From positions 1 to 64,000 of the forward strand of contig JAIXTA010000110.1 of the NCBI GenBank assembly GCA_027484405.1: DNA of 64,000 bases. Reading direction: 5' to 3'. The notes below the pieces were generated by a model that worked only from the letters and a program-made list of their open reading frames with translations, had not been told where the DNA came from and did not search any database. The position numbers and the translations under genes are program-made. The stretch is from Burkholderiales bacterium. Lineage in GTDB: Bacteria > Pseudomonadota > Gammaproteobacteria > Burkholderiales > Burkholderiaceae_C. Of this stretch, positions 35,081 through 46,393 are shown piece after piece. The number at the start of each line of letters is the position of its first letter. The stretch's first letter is position 1.

Positions 35081-36028
35081 GTGACTGAGCACCCAGCGCC
35101 CGCCCGCCTGCAGACCGCCACCGTCCAGGAGCCGGCGCTTGCACCTGCGCTGCCGATCATCACCGGCAGGCTGCCCGTCTTCGAGCTGCGCATGAGCACC
35201 GGGCTGTGCCTGCGCTACCAGCTCAAGGACACGCAGACCGCCCGAACCTGGCTGGCGCTGATGGCGCAGATGCAGCCCGACTGGCTGGTGCGCTCCGACC
35301 TGAACCACCGGCATGGATTCGCGCACGCGGCGCAGGTGCTGGATGCATTGGCCCGCCTGCAGCGTGCGGCACGGCAACTGGGCCTCGTGCTCGACCCGCT
35401 GGACGCGAGCACCTGGCAGGCCGCGCTGAACCGCCTGCACCTGAACTTTCCCGAGTTCTTCCGGCAGCGCTATGTGCCCGAGCTGTACGACACGGCGCAT
35501 GAGATGAACCTCGCGATCCACTGGCTGGAGTACGAACTGGGCAATGTCTATGGAGGGCGGCGCCAGTACCTGTTCAATCTGGACTTCAATCACATCCCTG
35601 AGGTCTACGGCCGCATGGGCCAGATTCCGGTCGATGAGATGCACTGTTTCTCGCCCGAGCTGCGCTTCGGCAACCTGCATCTGCACTATGTCTATGTGGG
35701 GCGACACTTCCTGGAGATGTTCGATGCCCAGGACTACCTCTGCCCCGTGCACCACTTCAAGGCGCAGCACGAGTTCAATGCCACCTGCGGTCTGGTGTTC
35801 TCGGAGCCCGAGGACTGGCCGGCGCGCGACGCCGCCATGCGCCAGTTCCATGCCCGCCGAGGCGGCTGGCGCTTCTTCGGCTACGAGTATGACGATCCGC
35901 GCCTGGCCCGGGGCTTCTTCAAGCTTGGCGAGCTTGTGGACCTGGCTGACTACGCCGACGCAAGCCGCCGCGATGCATTGCGAACGGCCTTGTCAAGCGC
36001 GCACGTGCAGAGCTGGCATCTGGTCTGA
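35081..36028 (+). CDS. Hypothetical protein, unrecognised family
   Basis: A probable soluble protein of about 315 residues that I cannot assign. The frame is open from 35033; GTG 35081 is a reasonable start, and ATG 35192 (MSTGLCLRYQLKD) is the conservative alternative. It is rich in aromatic residues and His, e.g. MNLAIHWLEYELGNVYGGRRQYLFNLDFNHIPEVYG and LHLHYVYVGRHFLEMFDAQDYLCPVHHFKAQHEFNATC. These could supply metal ligands, but no known motif is matched. No signal peptide or membrane helix. Codon use and GC at third positions look like real coding sequence. It lies 90 bp before dnaE on the same strand. Confidence 0.75.
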   Translation: MTEHPAPARLQTATVQEPALAPALPIITGRLPVFELRMSTGLCLRYQLKDTQTARTWLALMAQMQPDWLVRSDLNHRHGFAHAAQVLDALARLQRAARQLGLVLDPLDASTWQAALNRLHLNFPEFFRQRYVPELYDTAHEMNLAIHWLEYELGNVYGGRRQYLFNLDFNHIPEVYGRMGQIPVDEMHCFSPELRFGNLHLHYVYVGRHFLEMFDAQDYLCPVHHFKAQHEFNATCGLVFSEPEDWPARDAAMRQFHARRGGWRFFGYEYDDPRLARGFFKLGELVDLADYADASRRDALRTALSSAHVQSWHLV

Positions 36029-36118
36029 TCAAGCACTGGCGCGGCTTTCGCGGCGCCGCATTGCAAGCTGCTAAGGTTTCGCTCCGATTCGCGCTGCCGC
36101 CCCTCCTGCGACCACTTC

Positions 36119-39601
<3,483 letters not shown>

Positions 39602-39716
39602 GCGATCCGGTCTTCCGGCCGTGAAGCCAGCCGCAGCGAAACAGCGGCTCGCCATGCGCAGGAGAGGGGGACCTGGGCATGACGAGACCGCTGAACCGCC
39701 GCGATCTGTGTGACGG

Positions 39717-40136
39717 TCAGCAGCTGGTGGTCACCCCATTGACCGAGCGGGTGCAGGAGCTGGTGGTGCCATTGGTGGCCGTGGCCGTCGCGGTGGCGTT
39801 GCCCGAGGTGCTGGCGCTGGTGAATACGCCGTTGGGTCCGCTGTAGCTGAAGCTCGAGGCCGAGGCGTAGGACGACGAGGAGCTCGACGAAGCGCTGCTG
39901 CTGCCCGAGCTGCTGGACGAACCGGAAGGCGCGGACGGAATCGAGCTTGCCGACACGAAGATCACCTTGCTCCAGTCGATGATCACTTGTGTGACGGTCG
40001 CAGGATTGAACGTGAAGTTGGTCAGGCTGCCGCGCTGTGGCGTACTGGTCGTCGTGGTTTGTGCCTGTGCGGCGCCGATGCTGCCCAGGGCCAGACCGAG
40101 GGCGAAGACGACGAGGGGCGTGCGCTTGAAGTGCAT
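39717..40136 (-). CDS. Secreted Ser/Thr/Ala-rich protein of unknown function
   Basis: A 139-residue exported protein. A Sec signal (MHFKRTPLVVFALGLALGSIGAAQAQ) with an AQA cleavage site is followed by LTNFTFNPATVTQVIIDWSKVIFVSASS, then a run of nearly pure Ser with Ala/Tyr (about residues 70-95). The end is rich in Thr/Ala and has a pair of Cys (TSSCTRSVNGVTTSC). GGAAGGA lies a few nt before ATG 40136, a good ribosome site. It diverges from the DUF6502-like gene across about 210 bp containing three palindromes. No homologue is recognised; a surface or matrix role is possible but unproven. The Ser tract is an unusual composition for this chromosome. Confidence 0.75.
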   Translation of the reverse strand: MHFKRTPLVVFALGLALGSIGAAQAQTTTTSTPQRGSLTNFTFNPATVTQVIIDWSKVIFVSASSIPSAPSGSSSSSGSSSASSSSSSSYASASSFSYSGPNGVFTSASTSGNATATATATNGTTSSCTRSVNGVTTSC

Positions 40137-40203
40137 GGGATGTCCTTCCATTCGAGCTGAGGTTGCGAGCCGGTGTCGGACCGACGGTCGCGGGACCGGC
40201 TGT

Positions 40204-40220
40204 GTGTAAAACGTTTACAC
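40204..40220. promoter_or_regulatory. Operator-like palindrome, site 1
   Basis: GTGTAAAACGTTTACAC, a perfect 7-bp dyad (GTGTAAA/TTTACAC) around ACG. It matches the two sites at 40236-40277 to the consensus GTGYRAAASKTTYACAC. It lies 68 bp upstream of the minus-strand secreted-protein start. Confidence 0.7.
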
Positions 40221-40235
40221 GCCGACAAGGCTAAG

Positions 40236-40277
40236 GTGTGAAAGTTTTACACGTCAAGACGTGCAAAACTTTCACAC
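40236..40277. promoter_or_regulatory. Operator-like palindromes, sites 2 and 3
   Basis: Site 2 is GTGTGAAAGTTTTACAC (40236-40252) and site 3 is GTGCAAAACTTTCACAC (40261-40277). The whole segment is also a 20-bp inverted repeat with one mismatch around a central AA. Spacing between site centres is 32 bp (1 to 2) and 25 bp (2 to 3). The cluster looks like a multi-site operator for a dimeric regulator. The regulator is not identified; the adjacent DUF6502-like protein is a candidate. Confidence 0.75.
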
Positions 40278-40348
40278 AAATTCAAGGCCCGTCGTTGCGA
40301 TGTTGACCACCAAGCATCGCCCAGTGCTTCCAACAGGTTCATGCACCC

Positions 40349-41311
40349 ATGGCTCGTCAACGTCCTACCGTGTCATCGCTTCCGTCTCACACCCCGGCGG
40401 ATGCGCCCGGCCCCGAAGTGGCCGACGCGCAGGTCGCCCAGGCCCATCTCAAGGCGATGTCCGAGGTCCTCGCACCGCTGGTCCGCATGATGATCGCCCG
40501 CGGGGTGCAGTACGGGCCGCTGGCGTCGATGCTCAAGGCGCTCTACGTGGATCAGGCCGTGACGCATTTCGGGATCGAGGGTGAGGCGCCCAATGACAGC
40601 CGGGTGAGTGTGCTGACCGGTGTGCATCGCGCCGAGGTCAAGCGCCTGCGGGCGCTGCCCCATGGGCCTGACGAAGCACCCGCACCGCCGAGCATCTGGT
40701 CGCGCGTCATGGAAGTCTGGAGCAGCGGCCACCCCTACACCGATGCCCAGGGGGTGCCCCGCCCCTTGCCGCGCCTAGCCAGCGGCAGCAGCGAGGCGAG
40801 CTTCGAAAGCCTGGTGCGGTCCATCCGGCGAGATGTTCGGCCGCGCACCGTGCTCGACGAGATGCTGCGGGTGGGGGCAGTGAGCCTGGACGAGCGCGAC
40901 CAGGTGCATCTGCACGCCAGCACCGCCGGCCTGCATCGTCCGGCGGCGGACCAGGCGTGGATCATGAGCCTGCACCTGGCCCACCACGCAGAGGCGTTCA
41001 CGCGCCGCGTGCTGGATGCCGACGAGCATTTCTCGCGCGTGGTGTATGACAGTGACCTCACCGAAGACGACGTCAGCGAGCTGCGTGCCCGCATGCGGGC
41101 GCGGGTTGACGAGGTGCTCAACACCTTCAATGCCGAGATCACCGCCCGCCGCCAGGACAATCTGCAGCGTCGGCCCGAGGGCGCAGTCTGGCATCTGAGT
41201 GTCGGCGTGTTCGACTATGCCGAGCCCGCAGGCCCCAAGGCCTGGCTCGAGGCTCAGGCCGCGGACAATGCCGCACACGGAGCCGCAAAGAATACGGCCG
41301 AAAACGGTTGA
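40349..41311 (+). CDS. DUF6502-like protein, possible helix-turn-helix
   Basis: A 320-residue cytoplasmic protein that resembles DUF6502 proteins (assignment from memory). The N-terminal third (LAPLVRMMIARGVQYGPLASMLKALYVDQAVTHFG ... SRVSVLTGVHRAEVKRL) looks like a winged helix: GVQYGPLASMLK could be the first helix pair and TGVHRAEVKRLR the recognition helix. The C-terminal half is alpha-helical (HHAEAFTRRVLDADEHFSR). No signal peptide. The promoter region holds three palindromes shared with the divergent secreted protein, so autoregulation is a reasonable hypothesis. The ribosome site before ATG 40349 is weak. Function unknown. Confidence 0.75.
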   Translation: MARQRPTVSSLPSHTPADAPGPEVADAQVAQAHLKAMSEVLAPLVRMMIARGVQYGPLASMLKALYVDQAVTHFGIEGEAPNDSRVSVLTGVHRAEVKRLRALPHGPDEAPAPPSIWSRVMEVWSSGHPYTDAQGVPRPLPRLASGSSEASFESLVRSIRRDVRPRTVLDEMLRVGAVSLDERDQVHLHASTAGLHRPAADQAWIMSLHLAHHAEAFTRRVLDADEHFSRVVYDSDLTEDDVSELRARMRARVDEVLNTFNAEITARRQDNLQRRPEGAVWHLSVGVFDYAEPAGPKAWLEAQAADNAAHGAAKNTAENG

Positions 41312-41400
41312 AATAAATTTAATCAACCGCCGGTTATCGCTTGTCTGATGGGCGTCTTGGCAGTTTTTCGGCAGCGAATTCTTTCGGCCGAAATTGACGC

Positions 41401-42420
41401 TTAATGGGTGGGCGATGCGTCGCGCCCGAGCATGCGCCGCGTGCTGCCCATGACGTCGGCCGCGCTCGGCCACAGCGCGCCGTCTGCGCCGCCGCGCAGG
41501 ATCGTCGCCGCACCGCCCCACACCCCCCACTGCTCCGGCTTGGTCGGCCCAAGCACGGACAGGGTGGGCCGGCCCAGCGCGGCAGCAATGTGGCCGGGAC
41601 CGGTGTCGTTGGAGACCACCAGTGCTGCCCCGTCCAGCAGCCCGTTGTACGCGCCCATGCCGGCGCCGAGGATCGGTGTTGCAGCGGCAAAGTCGCTGCG
41701 CGCCACGGCGTCTTCACCCGGACCCGGGACGATGATCAGCCGCAGGCCCTGCGCGCCGCACCAGGCGGCCAGTTCGCGGGTGTAGTCCGCAAAGGCCGGC
41801 CAGCGCTTGTCCAGCTTCTCGAAGGTGCCGCCGGCAAAGGGGCAGATCAGCACGTAGGGCTGCGTGATGCCGGCCGCGGCCAGCAGCGCGGCGGCGTCCT
41901 CGCGGTGGCGCGGCGCGAGCTTGAAGGCAATTTCATCCGGTGGCGGCGCCTTGCGGCTGCACAGCGCCTGGGTCAGTTCGTAGTAGCTCACAAGCGCGTG
42001 GCCGCCATGCACGATCGGCAGGGTGCGCTTGAGCAGGACGCTGCGCGCCTCGGTGGCGTAGCCCAGGCCCTTCAGGCCTGCGAGGCGGAATTCCAGCGCG
42101 CTGGAAAAGCTCGTCGCCAGGGTCACCGCATTCAAGCGTGAATCAAAGGCGGGGTCGATGGCGCGGCACTCTGCGCGCAGGCGCTTGTACAGCGCGACGG
42201 TCTCGCCCAGCTTGCCGGGCTTGGCGTGCACCGGCCACCCATAGCCGGCCAGCAGATGAGCCGCCCAACGCTTGCCCACCAGAATCAGGTCGTAGCCCTC
42301 GGCCTCCAGCGCGGTCAGGGCGGGAAGCCCCAGCACCACATCACCGATCCAGTTGCGGATGCGCACGATCAGTGGCCGCGGGGGCCGGCGGCTTCGTGCA
42401 GAAGCTTCGTTGGACAACAT
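41401..42420 (-). CDS. Glycosyltransferase family 9 protein
   Basis: A 339-residue GT9 protein, related to ADP-heptose:LPS heptosyltransferases. The start MLSNEASARSRRPPRPLIVRIRNWIGDVVLGLPALTALEAEGYDLILVGKRW has the acceptor-side IGD motif. The donor site is VVSNDTGPGHIAAALGRPTLSVLGPTKPEQWGVWGG. It diverges from a second GT9 gene and msbA, so a role in LPS core or surface glycan assembly is likely. Start ATG 42420 is chosen because the upstream extension overlaps the divergent promoter and lacks family sequence. Sugar and acceptor are not predictable. Confidence 0.87.
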   Translation of the reverse strand: MLSNEASARSRRPPRPLIVRIRNWIGDVVLGLPALTALEAEGYDLILVGKRWAAHLLAGYGWPVHAKPGKLGETVALYKRLRAECRAIDPAFDSRLNAVTLATSFSSALEFRLAGLKGLGYATEARSVLLKRTLPIVHGGHALVSYYELTQALCSRKAPPPDEIAFKLAPRHREDAAALLAAAGITQPYVLICPFAGGTFEKLDKRWPAFADYTRELAAWCGAQGLRLIIVPGPGEDAVARSDFAAATPILGAGMGAYNGLLDGAALVVSNDTGPGHIAAALGRPTLSVLGPTKPEQWGVWGGAATILRGGADGALWPSAADVMGSTRRMLGRDASPTH

Positions 42421-42581
42421 GGCTGGCGCTGCGCCTCGTGCGACGGTGTGGGCGGTGTGCCCGACGAAACGATCCGTCGAGCGAAAACCGCGATTGTAAG
42501 ATTTGCACTCCATTCTGCTTGCGAGTCCTTGCAAGGCCCACGCGCCGCGCATCCCACCGGCTCGCACCGAAAGCGCAGCGC

Positions 42582-43598
42582 ATGCCTCTTCACGCCTTCC
42601 CCACCGACACGCCGCATTTCGTGGCGGTGCGCACTGACCGGATCGGCGACTTGCTGTGCACGCTGCCCGCGCTGACGGTGTTGCGCCAGAACTGGCCGCG
42701 CTGCCGCATCACCCTGGTCGTGCGGGCGCCGCTCGCGCCGCTCGCCAGCCTCGCTGCACAGGTGGACGCTGTGCTGACGAGCGAGAGCGCCGACTTCCGC
42801 CAGCTCCGCGCGGACTGCGCCATCTTCTTCCATGCGGACGCCGTGCTGGCCAAAGCCGCGAAAGCGGCCGGTGTGCCCATGCGCATCGGCACCTTCCGCG
42901 GGCTCGCGCGCTTCCTGCTGCCCACACACAACGTGCCGCGTGCCGCCAACCACACGCGCATGCACGAGATCGAGCAGACCATGCGTCTGCTCGAACCGCT
43001 GGGCATCACCTACCAGCAGGGGCCCTTCAATGCGGCCGATCTGTACCGCCTCAAGACCGCCGACCGCACCCAGGTGCTTCCGGCCTGGGTGGGCGATGCC
43101 CGCTTCAAGCTGCTGCTGCAGCCGCTCACCGGCGGCAGCGCGCCGGCCTGGCCGCTCGAACGCTATCTGGAGGTGGTCAAGCAGCTGGACCCTTCACGAT
43201 TCCTCGTGGTTGTGCATGGTTCCGCGACCGAGGGCGAGCAGATCAGGACGCAGTGCCCTGCGCTGCTGAGCCTGCCGCATGTCGTGGCTGAGCTGGGCAC
43301 ACTGACGCTGGCGCAACTGGCCGCCGTGATCGGTCTGGCGGATGGGGTGCTGGGCGCCAGTACCGGCCCGGTCCATCTCGGGGCGGCCCTGGGCCGCCAC
43401 ACGCTCGCGCTGCACGGCCCCGGGCGCGGCTTTTCTCCCGTGCGCTGGGGCCCGATGGGGCGCCAGGCCGAAGTGCTGTGCATCGACCGGCCGACCTGCG
43501 AGGATTGTCGCCGCACGCGCGACTGCCACTGCATCCGCGAGATCGTAAGCAGCCAGGTGCTCGAGCGCCTGCAGGCCTGGGCGGAGCCGCGTGCATGA
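42582..43598 (+). CDS. Glycosyltransferase family 9 protein
   Basis: A second GT9 protein, 338 residues: N-terminal FVAVRTDRIGDLLCTLPALTVLRQNWP and donor-side GASTGPVHLGAALGRHTLALHGPGRGFSPVRWGP. The C-terminus has a Cys cluster (CIDRPTCEDCRRTRDCHCI) as in several heptosyltransferase-like proteins, possibly structural. Its stop overlaps the msbA start by 4 bp (ATGA), so glycan synthesis and lipid A-core flipping are coupled at the translation level. ATG 42582 is the first sensible start. Confidence 0.87.
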   Translation: MPLHAFPTDTPHFVAVRTDRIGDLLCTLPALTVLRQNWPRCRITLVVRAPLAPLASLAAQVDAVLTSESADFRQLRADCAIFFHADAVLAKAAKAAGVPMRIGTFRGLARFLLPTHNVPRAANHTRMHEIEQTMRLLEPLGITYQQGPFNAADLYRLKTADRTQVLPAWVGDARFKLLLQPLTGGSAPAWPLERYLEVVKQLDPSRFLVVVHGSATEGEQIRTQCPALLSLPHVVAELGTLTLAQLAAVIGLADGVLGASTGPVHLGAALGRHTLALHGPGRGFSPVRWGPMGRQAEVLCIDRPTCEDCRRTRDCHCIREIVSSQVLERLQAWAEPRA

Positions 43599-45343
43599 GC
43601 GGCAGCAAGCAATCCACCTACGGTCTGCTGCGTGCGCGGCTGTGGCCCTTCGTGGCGCCGCACCGCGCGATGCTGCTGGCCATGGCGGCCTTCCTGAGCC
43701 TGGAGGCCGCCACCGGCGTCATGATGACCTACCTGATGCAGCCTATGATCGACCGCGGCTTCACCGAGCGGGATGCGAGCATCCTCTGGCTGGCGCCGCT
43801 GGTGTTCATCGGCATCATGCTGGCGCGCGGCGTGGCCATCTTCGGCTCCACCTACTTCGGCCAGCGGGTCTCGAATGACACCCTGTTCGGTCTGCGCTCT
43901 CATCTGTTCAGCCGCCTGCTGCACCTGCCAGGCGAGTTCTACGAGCGCAATACATCGGGCCAGATCCTCTCCCGTTTTCTCGTGGATGCGCAGAACGTCT
44001 CGGGCGGCGTGTCGGAGCTGTTCGCCATCGGCGTGCGCGACAGTCTGGCGGCCATCGGCCTGGCGGCCTATCTGCTGTACGTGGACTGGCAGCTCACCCT
44101 GCTCATTCTGGTGGTGGCACCGGTGCTGGCGGCCGTGAACCGCTATTTCGGCAAGCGCCTGCGCCGGCTGGGTGTGGACTACCAGGAAGCCACGGGCAAG
44201 CTCGCGCGCCGCATCCAGGAAGCCTTCGACGCCGAGCGCCTGATCAAGATCTATCGCGGCGAAGACCACGAGGCGCGCCGCTACGACGCTGCGCAGGGCC
44301 GCATGCGCAGCCTGTCGGTGCGGGTGGCGATTGCACAGTCCTCCACCGTGCCGGTCAGCCAGACCGTGGCCAGCCTCGGCGTGGCGGCCATCATCGCGGC
44401 CGCCCTGTGGCGCGGCAGCCAGGGTGCGATGAGTGCGGGCGAGTTCGCCTCCTACTTCGCCAGCGTGCTTCTGCTGCTGCAGCCCCTGCGTCGCCTGGCA
44501 CAGATGCCGGGCATCTCGCAGAAGATCGCCGCGGGCCTGGATGGTCTGGCCGGCCTGCTCGACGCGCCTCTGGAGCGTCGCGAAGGACTCGCACTGCCCG
44601 CGCCGGTGCATGGCGAGATCCGCTTCGAGCAGGTGCGCGTGCAGTACGAGGGCCGCGACAGTGCCGCCCTGCAGGGGCTGGACCTCACCCTGGCCGCGGG
44701 CAAGCACACGGCCATCGTCGGCCCTTCGGGCAGCGGTAAATCCACGCTCATCAAGCTGATTGCCGGCCTGCTGCCGCCGACCAGCGGCCGCGTGCTCGTC
44801 GATGGCGTGGACGTGGCGCAGCTGGCCCCGGCTGCGCTGCGCGAACGCATTGCCTATGTCGGCCAGGAGCCCTTCCTGTTTGATGACTCGGTGCGCGAAA
44901 ACGTCGAGTACGGCTCATGGGGCGCGCGCGAGGAGCAGTTGCGCACGGCAGTGCAGGACGCGGCGCTCGCGGCCTGGCTGGACGGCCAGCCGCAGAGCTG
45001 GAACCTGATGGTGGGCGAGCGCGGCGGGCAGCTGTCGGGCGGGCAGCGCCAGCGCGTGGCCATTGCGCGGGCCTTCCTGAAGGACGCGCCGATCCTGCTG
45101 CTCGATGAACCGACCTCGGCGCTGGACGCCGAGTCGCAGGCGGCGGTACAGCAGGCTCTATTGCGGCTCACCAGGAACCGCACGACCCTGACCGTGACGC
45201 ACCGCCTGGGTGCGGCACGCGATGCCGACTGGATCGTGTTGATCGACGAAGGTCAGGTGGTGGAGCAGGGCACGCACGACAGCCTGATGGCACAGAACGG
45301 CCGGTACGCCGTGCTGGTTCGAACCCAGTCTGCGGAGCTCTGA
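43595..45343 (+). CDS. msbA: Lipid A export ABC transporter MsbA
   Basis: A 582-residue half-transporter: six-helix membrane domain (about 1-330) and an ATPase with Walker A GPSGSGKST, signature LSGGQRQRVAIARAF, Walker B ILLLDEPTSALD and H-loop VTHRLG. MsbA flips core-lipid A across the inner membrane. Although the family is hard to split from general exporters, two GT9 genes at the same locus and one overlapping it support MsbA. Complete. The DsbD-N-like gene begins 3 bp after its stop, a tight operon. Confidence 0.88.
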   Translation: MSGSKQSTYGLLRARLWPFVAPHRAMLLAMAAFLSLEAATGVMMTYLMQPMIDRGFTERDASILWLAPLVFIGIMLARGVAIFGSTYFGQRVSNDTLFGLRSHLFSRLLHLPGEFYERNTSGQILSRFLVDAQNVSGGVSELFAIGVRDSLAAIGLAAYLLYVDWQLTLLILVVAPVLAAVNRYFGKRLRRLGVDYQEATGKLARRIQEAFDAERLIKIYRGEDHEARRYDAAQGRMRSLSVRVAIAQSSTVPVSQTVASLGVAAIIAAALWRGSQGAMSAGEFASYFASVLLLLQPLRRLAQMPGISQKIAAGLDGLAGLLDAPLERREGLALPAPVHGEIRFEQVRVQYEGRDSAALQGLDLTLAAGKHTAIVGPSGSGKSTLIKLIAGLLPPTSGRVLVDGVDVAQLAPAALRERIAYVGQEPFLFDDSVRENVEYGSWGAREEQLRTAVQDAALAAWLDGQPQSWNLMVGERGGQLSGGQRQRVAIARAFLKDAPILLLDEPTSALDAESQAAVQQALLRLTRNRTTLTVTHRLGAARDADWIVLIDEGQVVEQGTHDSLMAQNGRYAVLVRTQSAEL

Positions 45344-45346
45344 GGC

Positions 45347-46240
45347 ATGGCCGCCGCCACCGTGTTCGACCCCGTTCGCCGGCATCTTGTCCTGGCTGCA
45401 GGCAGCGCGGCTGTCCTGCCACTGGGCCGGGTGCATGCCCAGAGCGCTGCGCCCGGTCCACGTGCCAAGCCGGGCCATGTGGCCGTCGAGCTGATGGCCG
45501 AGGTCGAGAGCGTGCAGCCGGGGCGCCCCTTCTGGCTGGGCCTGTCGATGCTGCATGACGAGAAGTGGCACACCTACTGGAAGAACCCGGGCGACGCCGG
45601 CATCCCGCCGACCTTCAGCTGGACCTTGCCAACTGGCCTGCGCGTGGGCGAAATCGAGTGGCCGCACCCCTACCGCTATCCCGTCGGACGGCTGGCCTCC
45701 TATGGCTATGAAGGCCTGCATCTGCTGCCGGTGCTGGCGTTCCCCGACCGGCGGCTCAAGCCCGGGACACGGCTGAGCATCCGCCTCGCGGCCGACTGGC
45801 TGGTCTGCAAGGAGTCCTGCATTCCCGAAGCGGCCGAACTCCTGATCGAGCTGCCGGTACGCGACACTGCGCCCACACCAGGTCGCAATGCAGCACGGTT
45901 TGTCGATGCACGCGCGCGTCTGCCGCGTCCGGTCGAGGGCGCTTCGGGTCAGGCACGCCTTGAGGCGGATGGCCGCGGAATCGATGTGAGGCTCAGCCTG
46001 CCCGAACAGCTCGCCACGCGCGGCGAGCTGTTCTTCGATCGCGAGGACTTCATCGAGCCTGGCGTGACCCCGCGCTTGACGATCGAGCGTGGCACGGTGC
46101 GCTGGAACAGCCAGGGCACCAGCAACGGACGCAAGCTGCCTGCACAGACCCTGCGGGCGGTGTGGGTACCCAGCGCGCCGCCCGCTGCAGGGCCGCGTGC
46201 AGCCCGTCTCGACATTCAGTGGTCCGGCCCGCAGCGCTGA
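45347..46240 (+). CDS. Exported stand-alone DsbD N-terminal-like domain protein
   Basis: A 297-residue exported protein with an N-terminal signal (RRHLVLAAGSAAVLPLGRVHAQ). The rest resembles the periplasmic N-terminal part of DsbD/ScsB thiol-disulfide reductases: WHTYWKNPGDAGIPPTFSW, then a WLVCKESCIPE loop with Cys154 and Cys158 (CxxxC). The membrane electron-transfer and thioredoxin domains of DsbD are absent, so it cannot act alone as DsbD. It starts 3 bp after msbA. Role inferred: a periplasmic disulfide-exchange or substrate-binding protein. Confidence 0.8.
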   Translation: MAAATVFDPVRRHLVLAAGSAAVLPLGRVHAQSAAPGPRAKPGHVAVELMAEVESVQPGRPFWLGLSMLHDEKWHTYWKNPGDAGIPPTFSWTLPTGLRVGEIEWPHPYRYPVGRLASYGYEGLHLLPVLAFPDRRLKPGTRLSIRLAADWLVCKESCIPEAAELLIELPVRDTAPTPGRNAARFVDARARLPRPVEGASGQARLEADGRGIDVRLSLPEQLATRGELFFDREDFIEPGVTPRLTIERGTVRWNSQGTSNGRKLPAQTLRAVWVPSAPPAAGPRAARLDIQWSGPQR

Positions 46241-46393
46241 GCGCCTGTTCCTCGATGTCCGGGCGTCAATGACGCCGCTGCCGCCGGGGCTTGTGCGCTG
46301 AGATCACGGGGCTAACATCGATTGCACTTGTCGACCGCGCGTTCGTGCCCCCGAGCGGCTGCAGCGCCTGGTCGACACCGACGTGGAGGGGCC

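Noticed and set aside
40204-40277. TyrR-type boxes (TGTAAA-N6-TTTACA)
   Set aside because: Spacing is N3, not N6, and sites 2 and 3 differ within the half-site.
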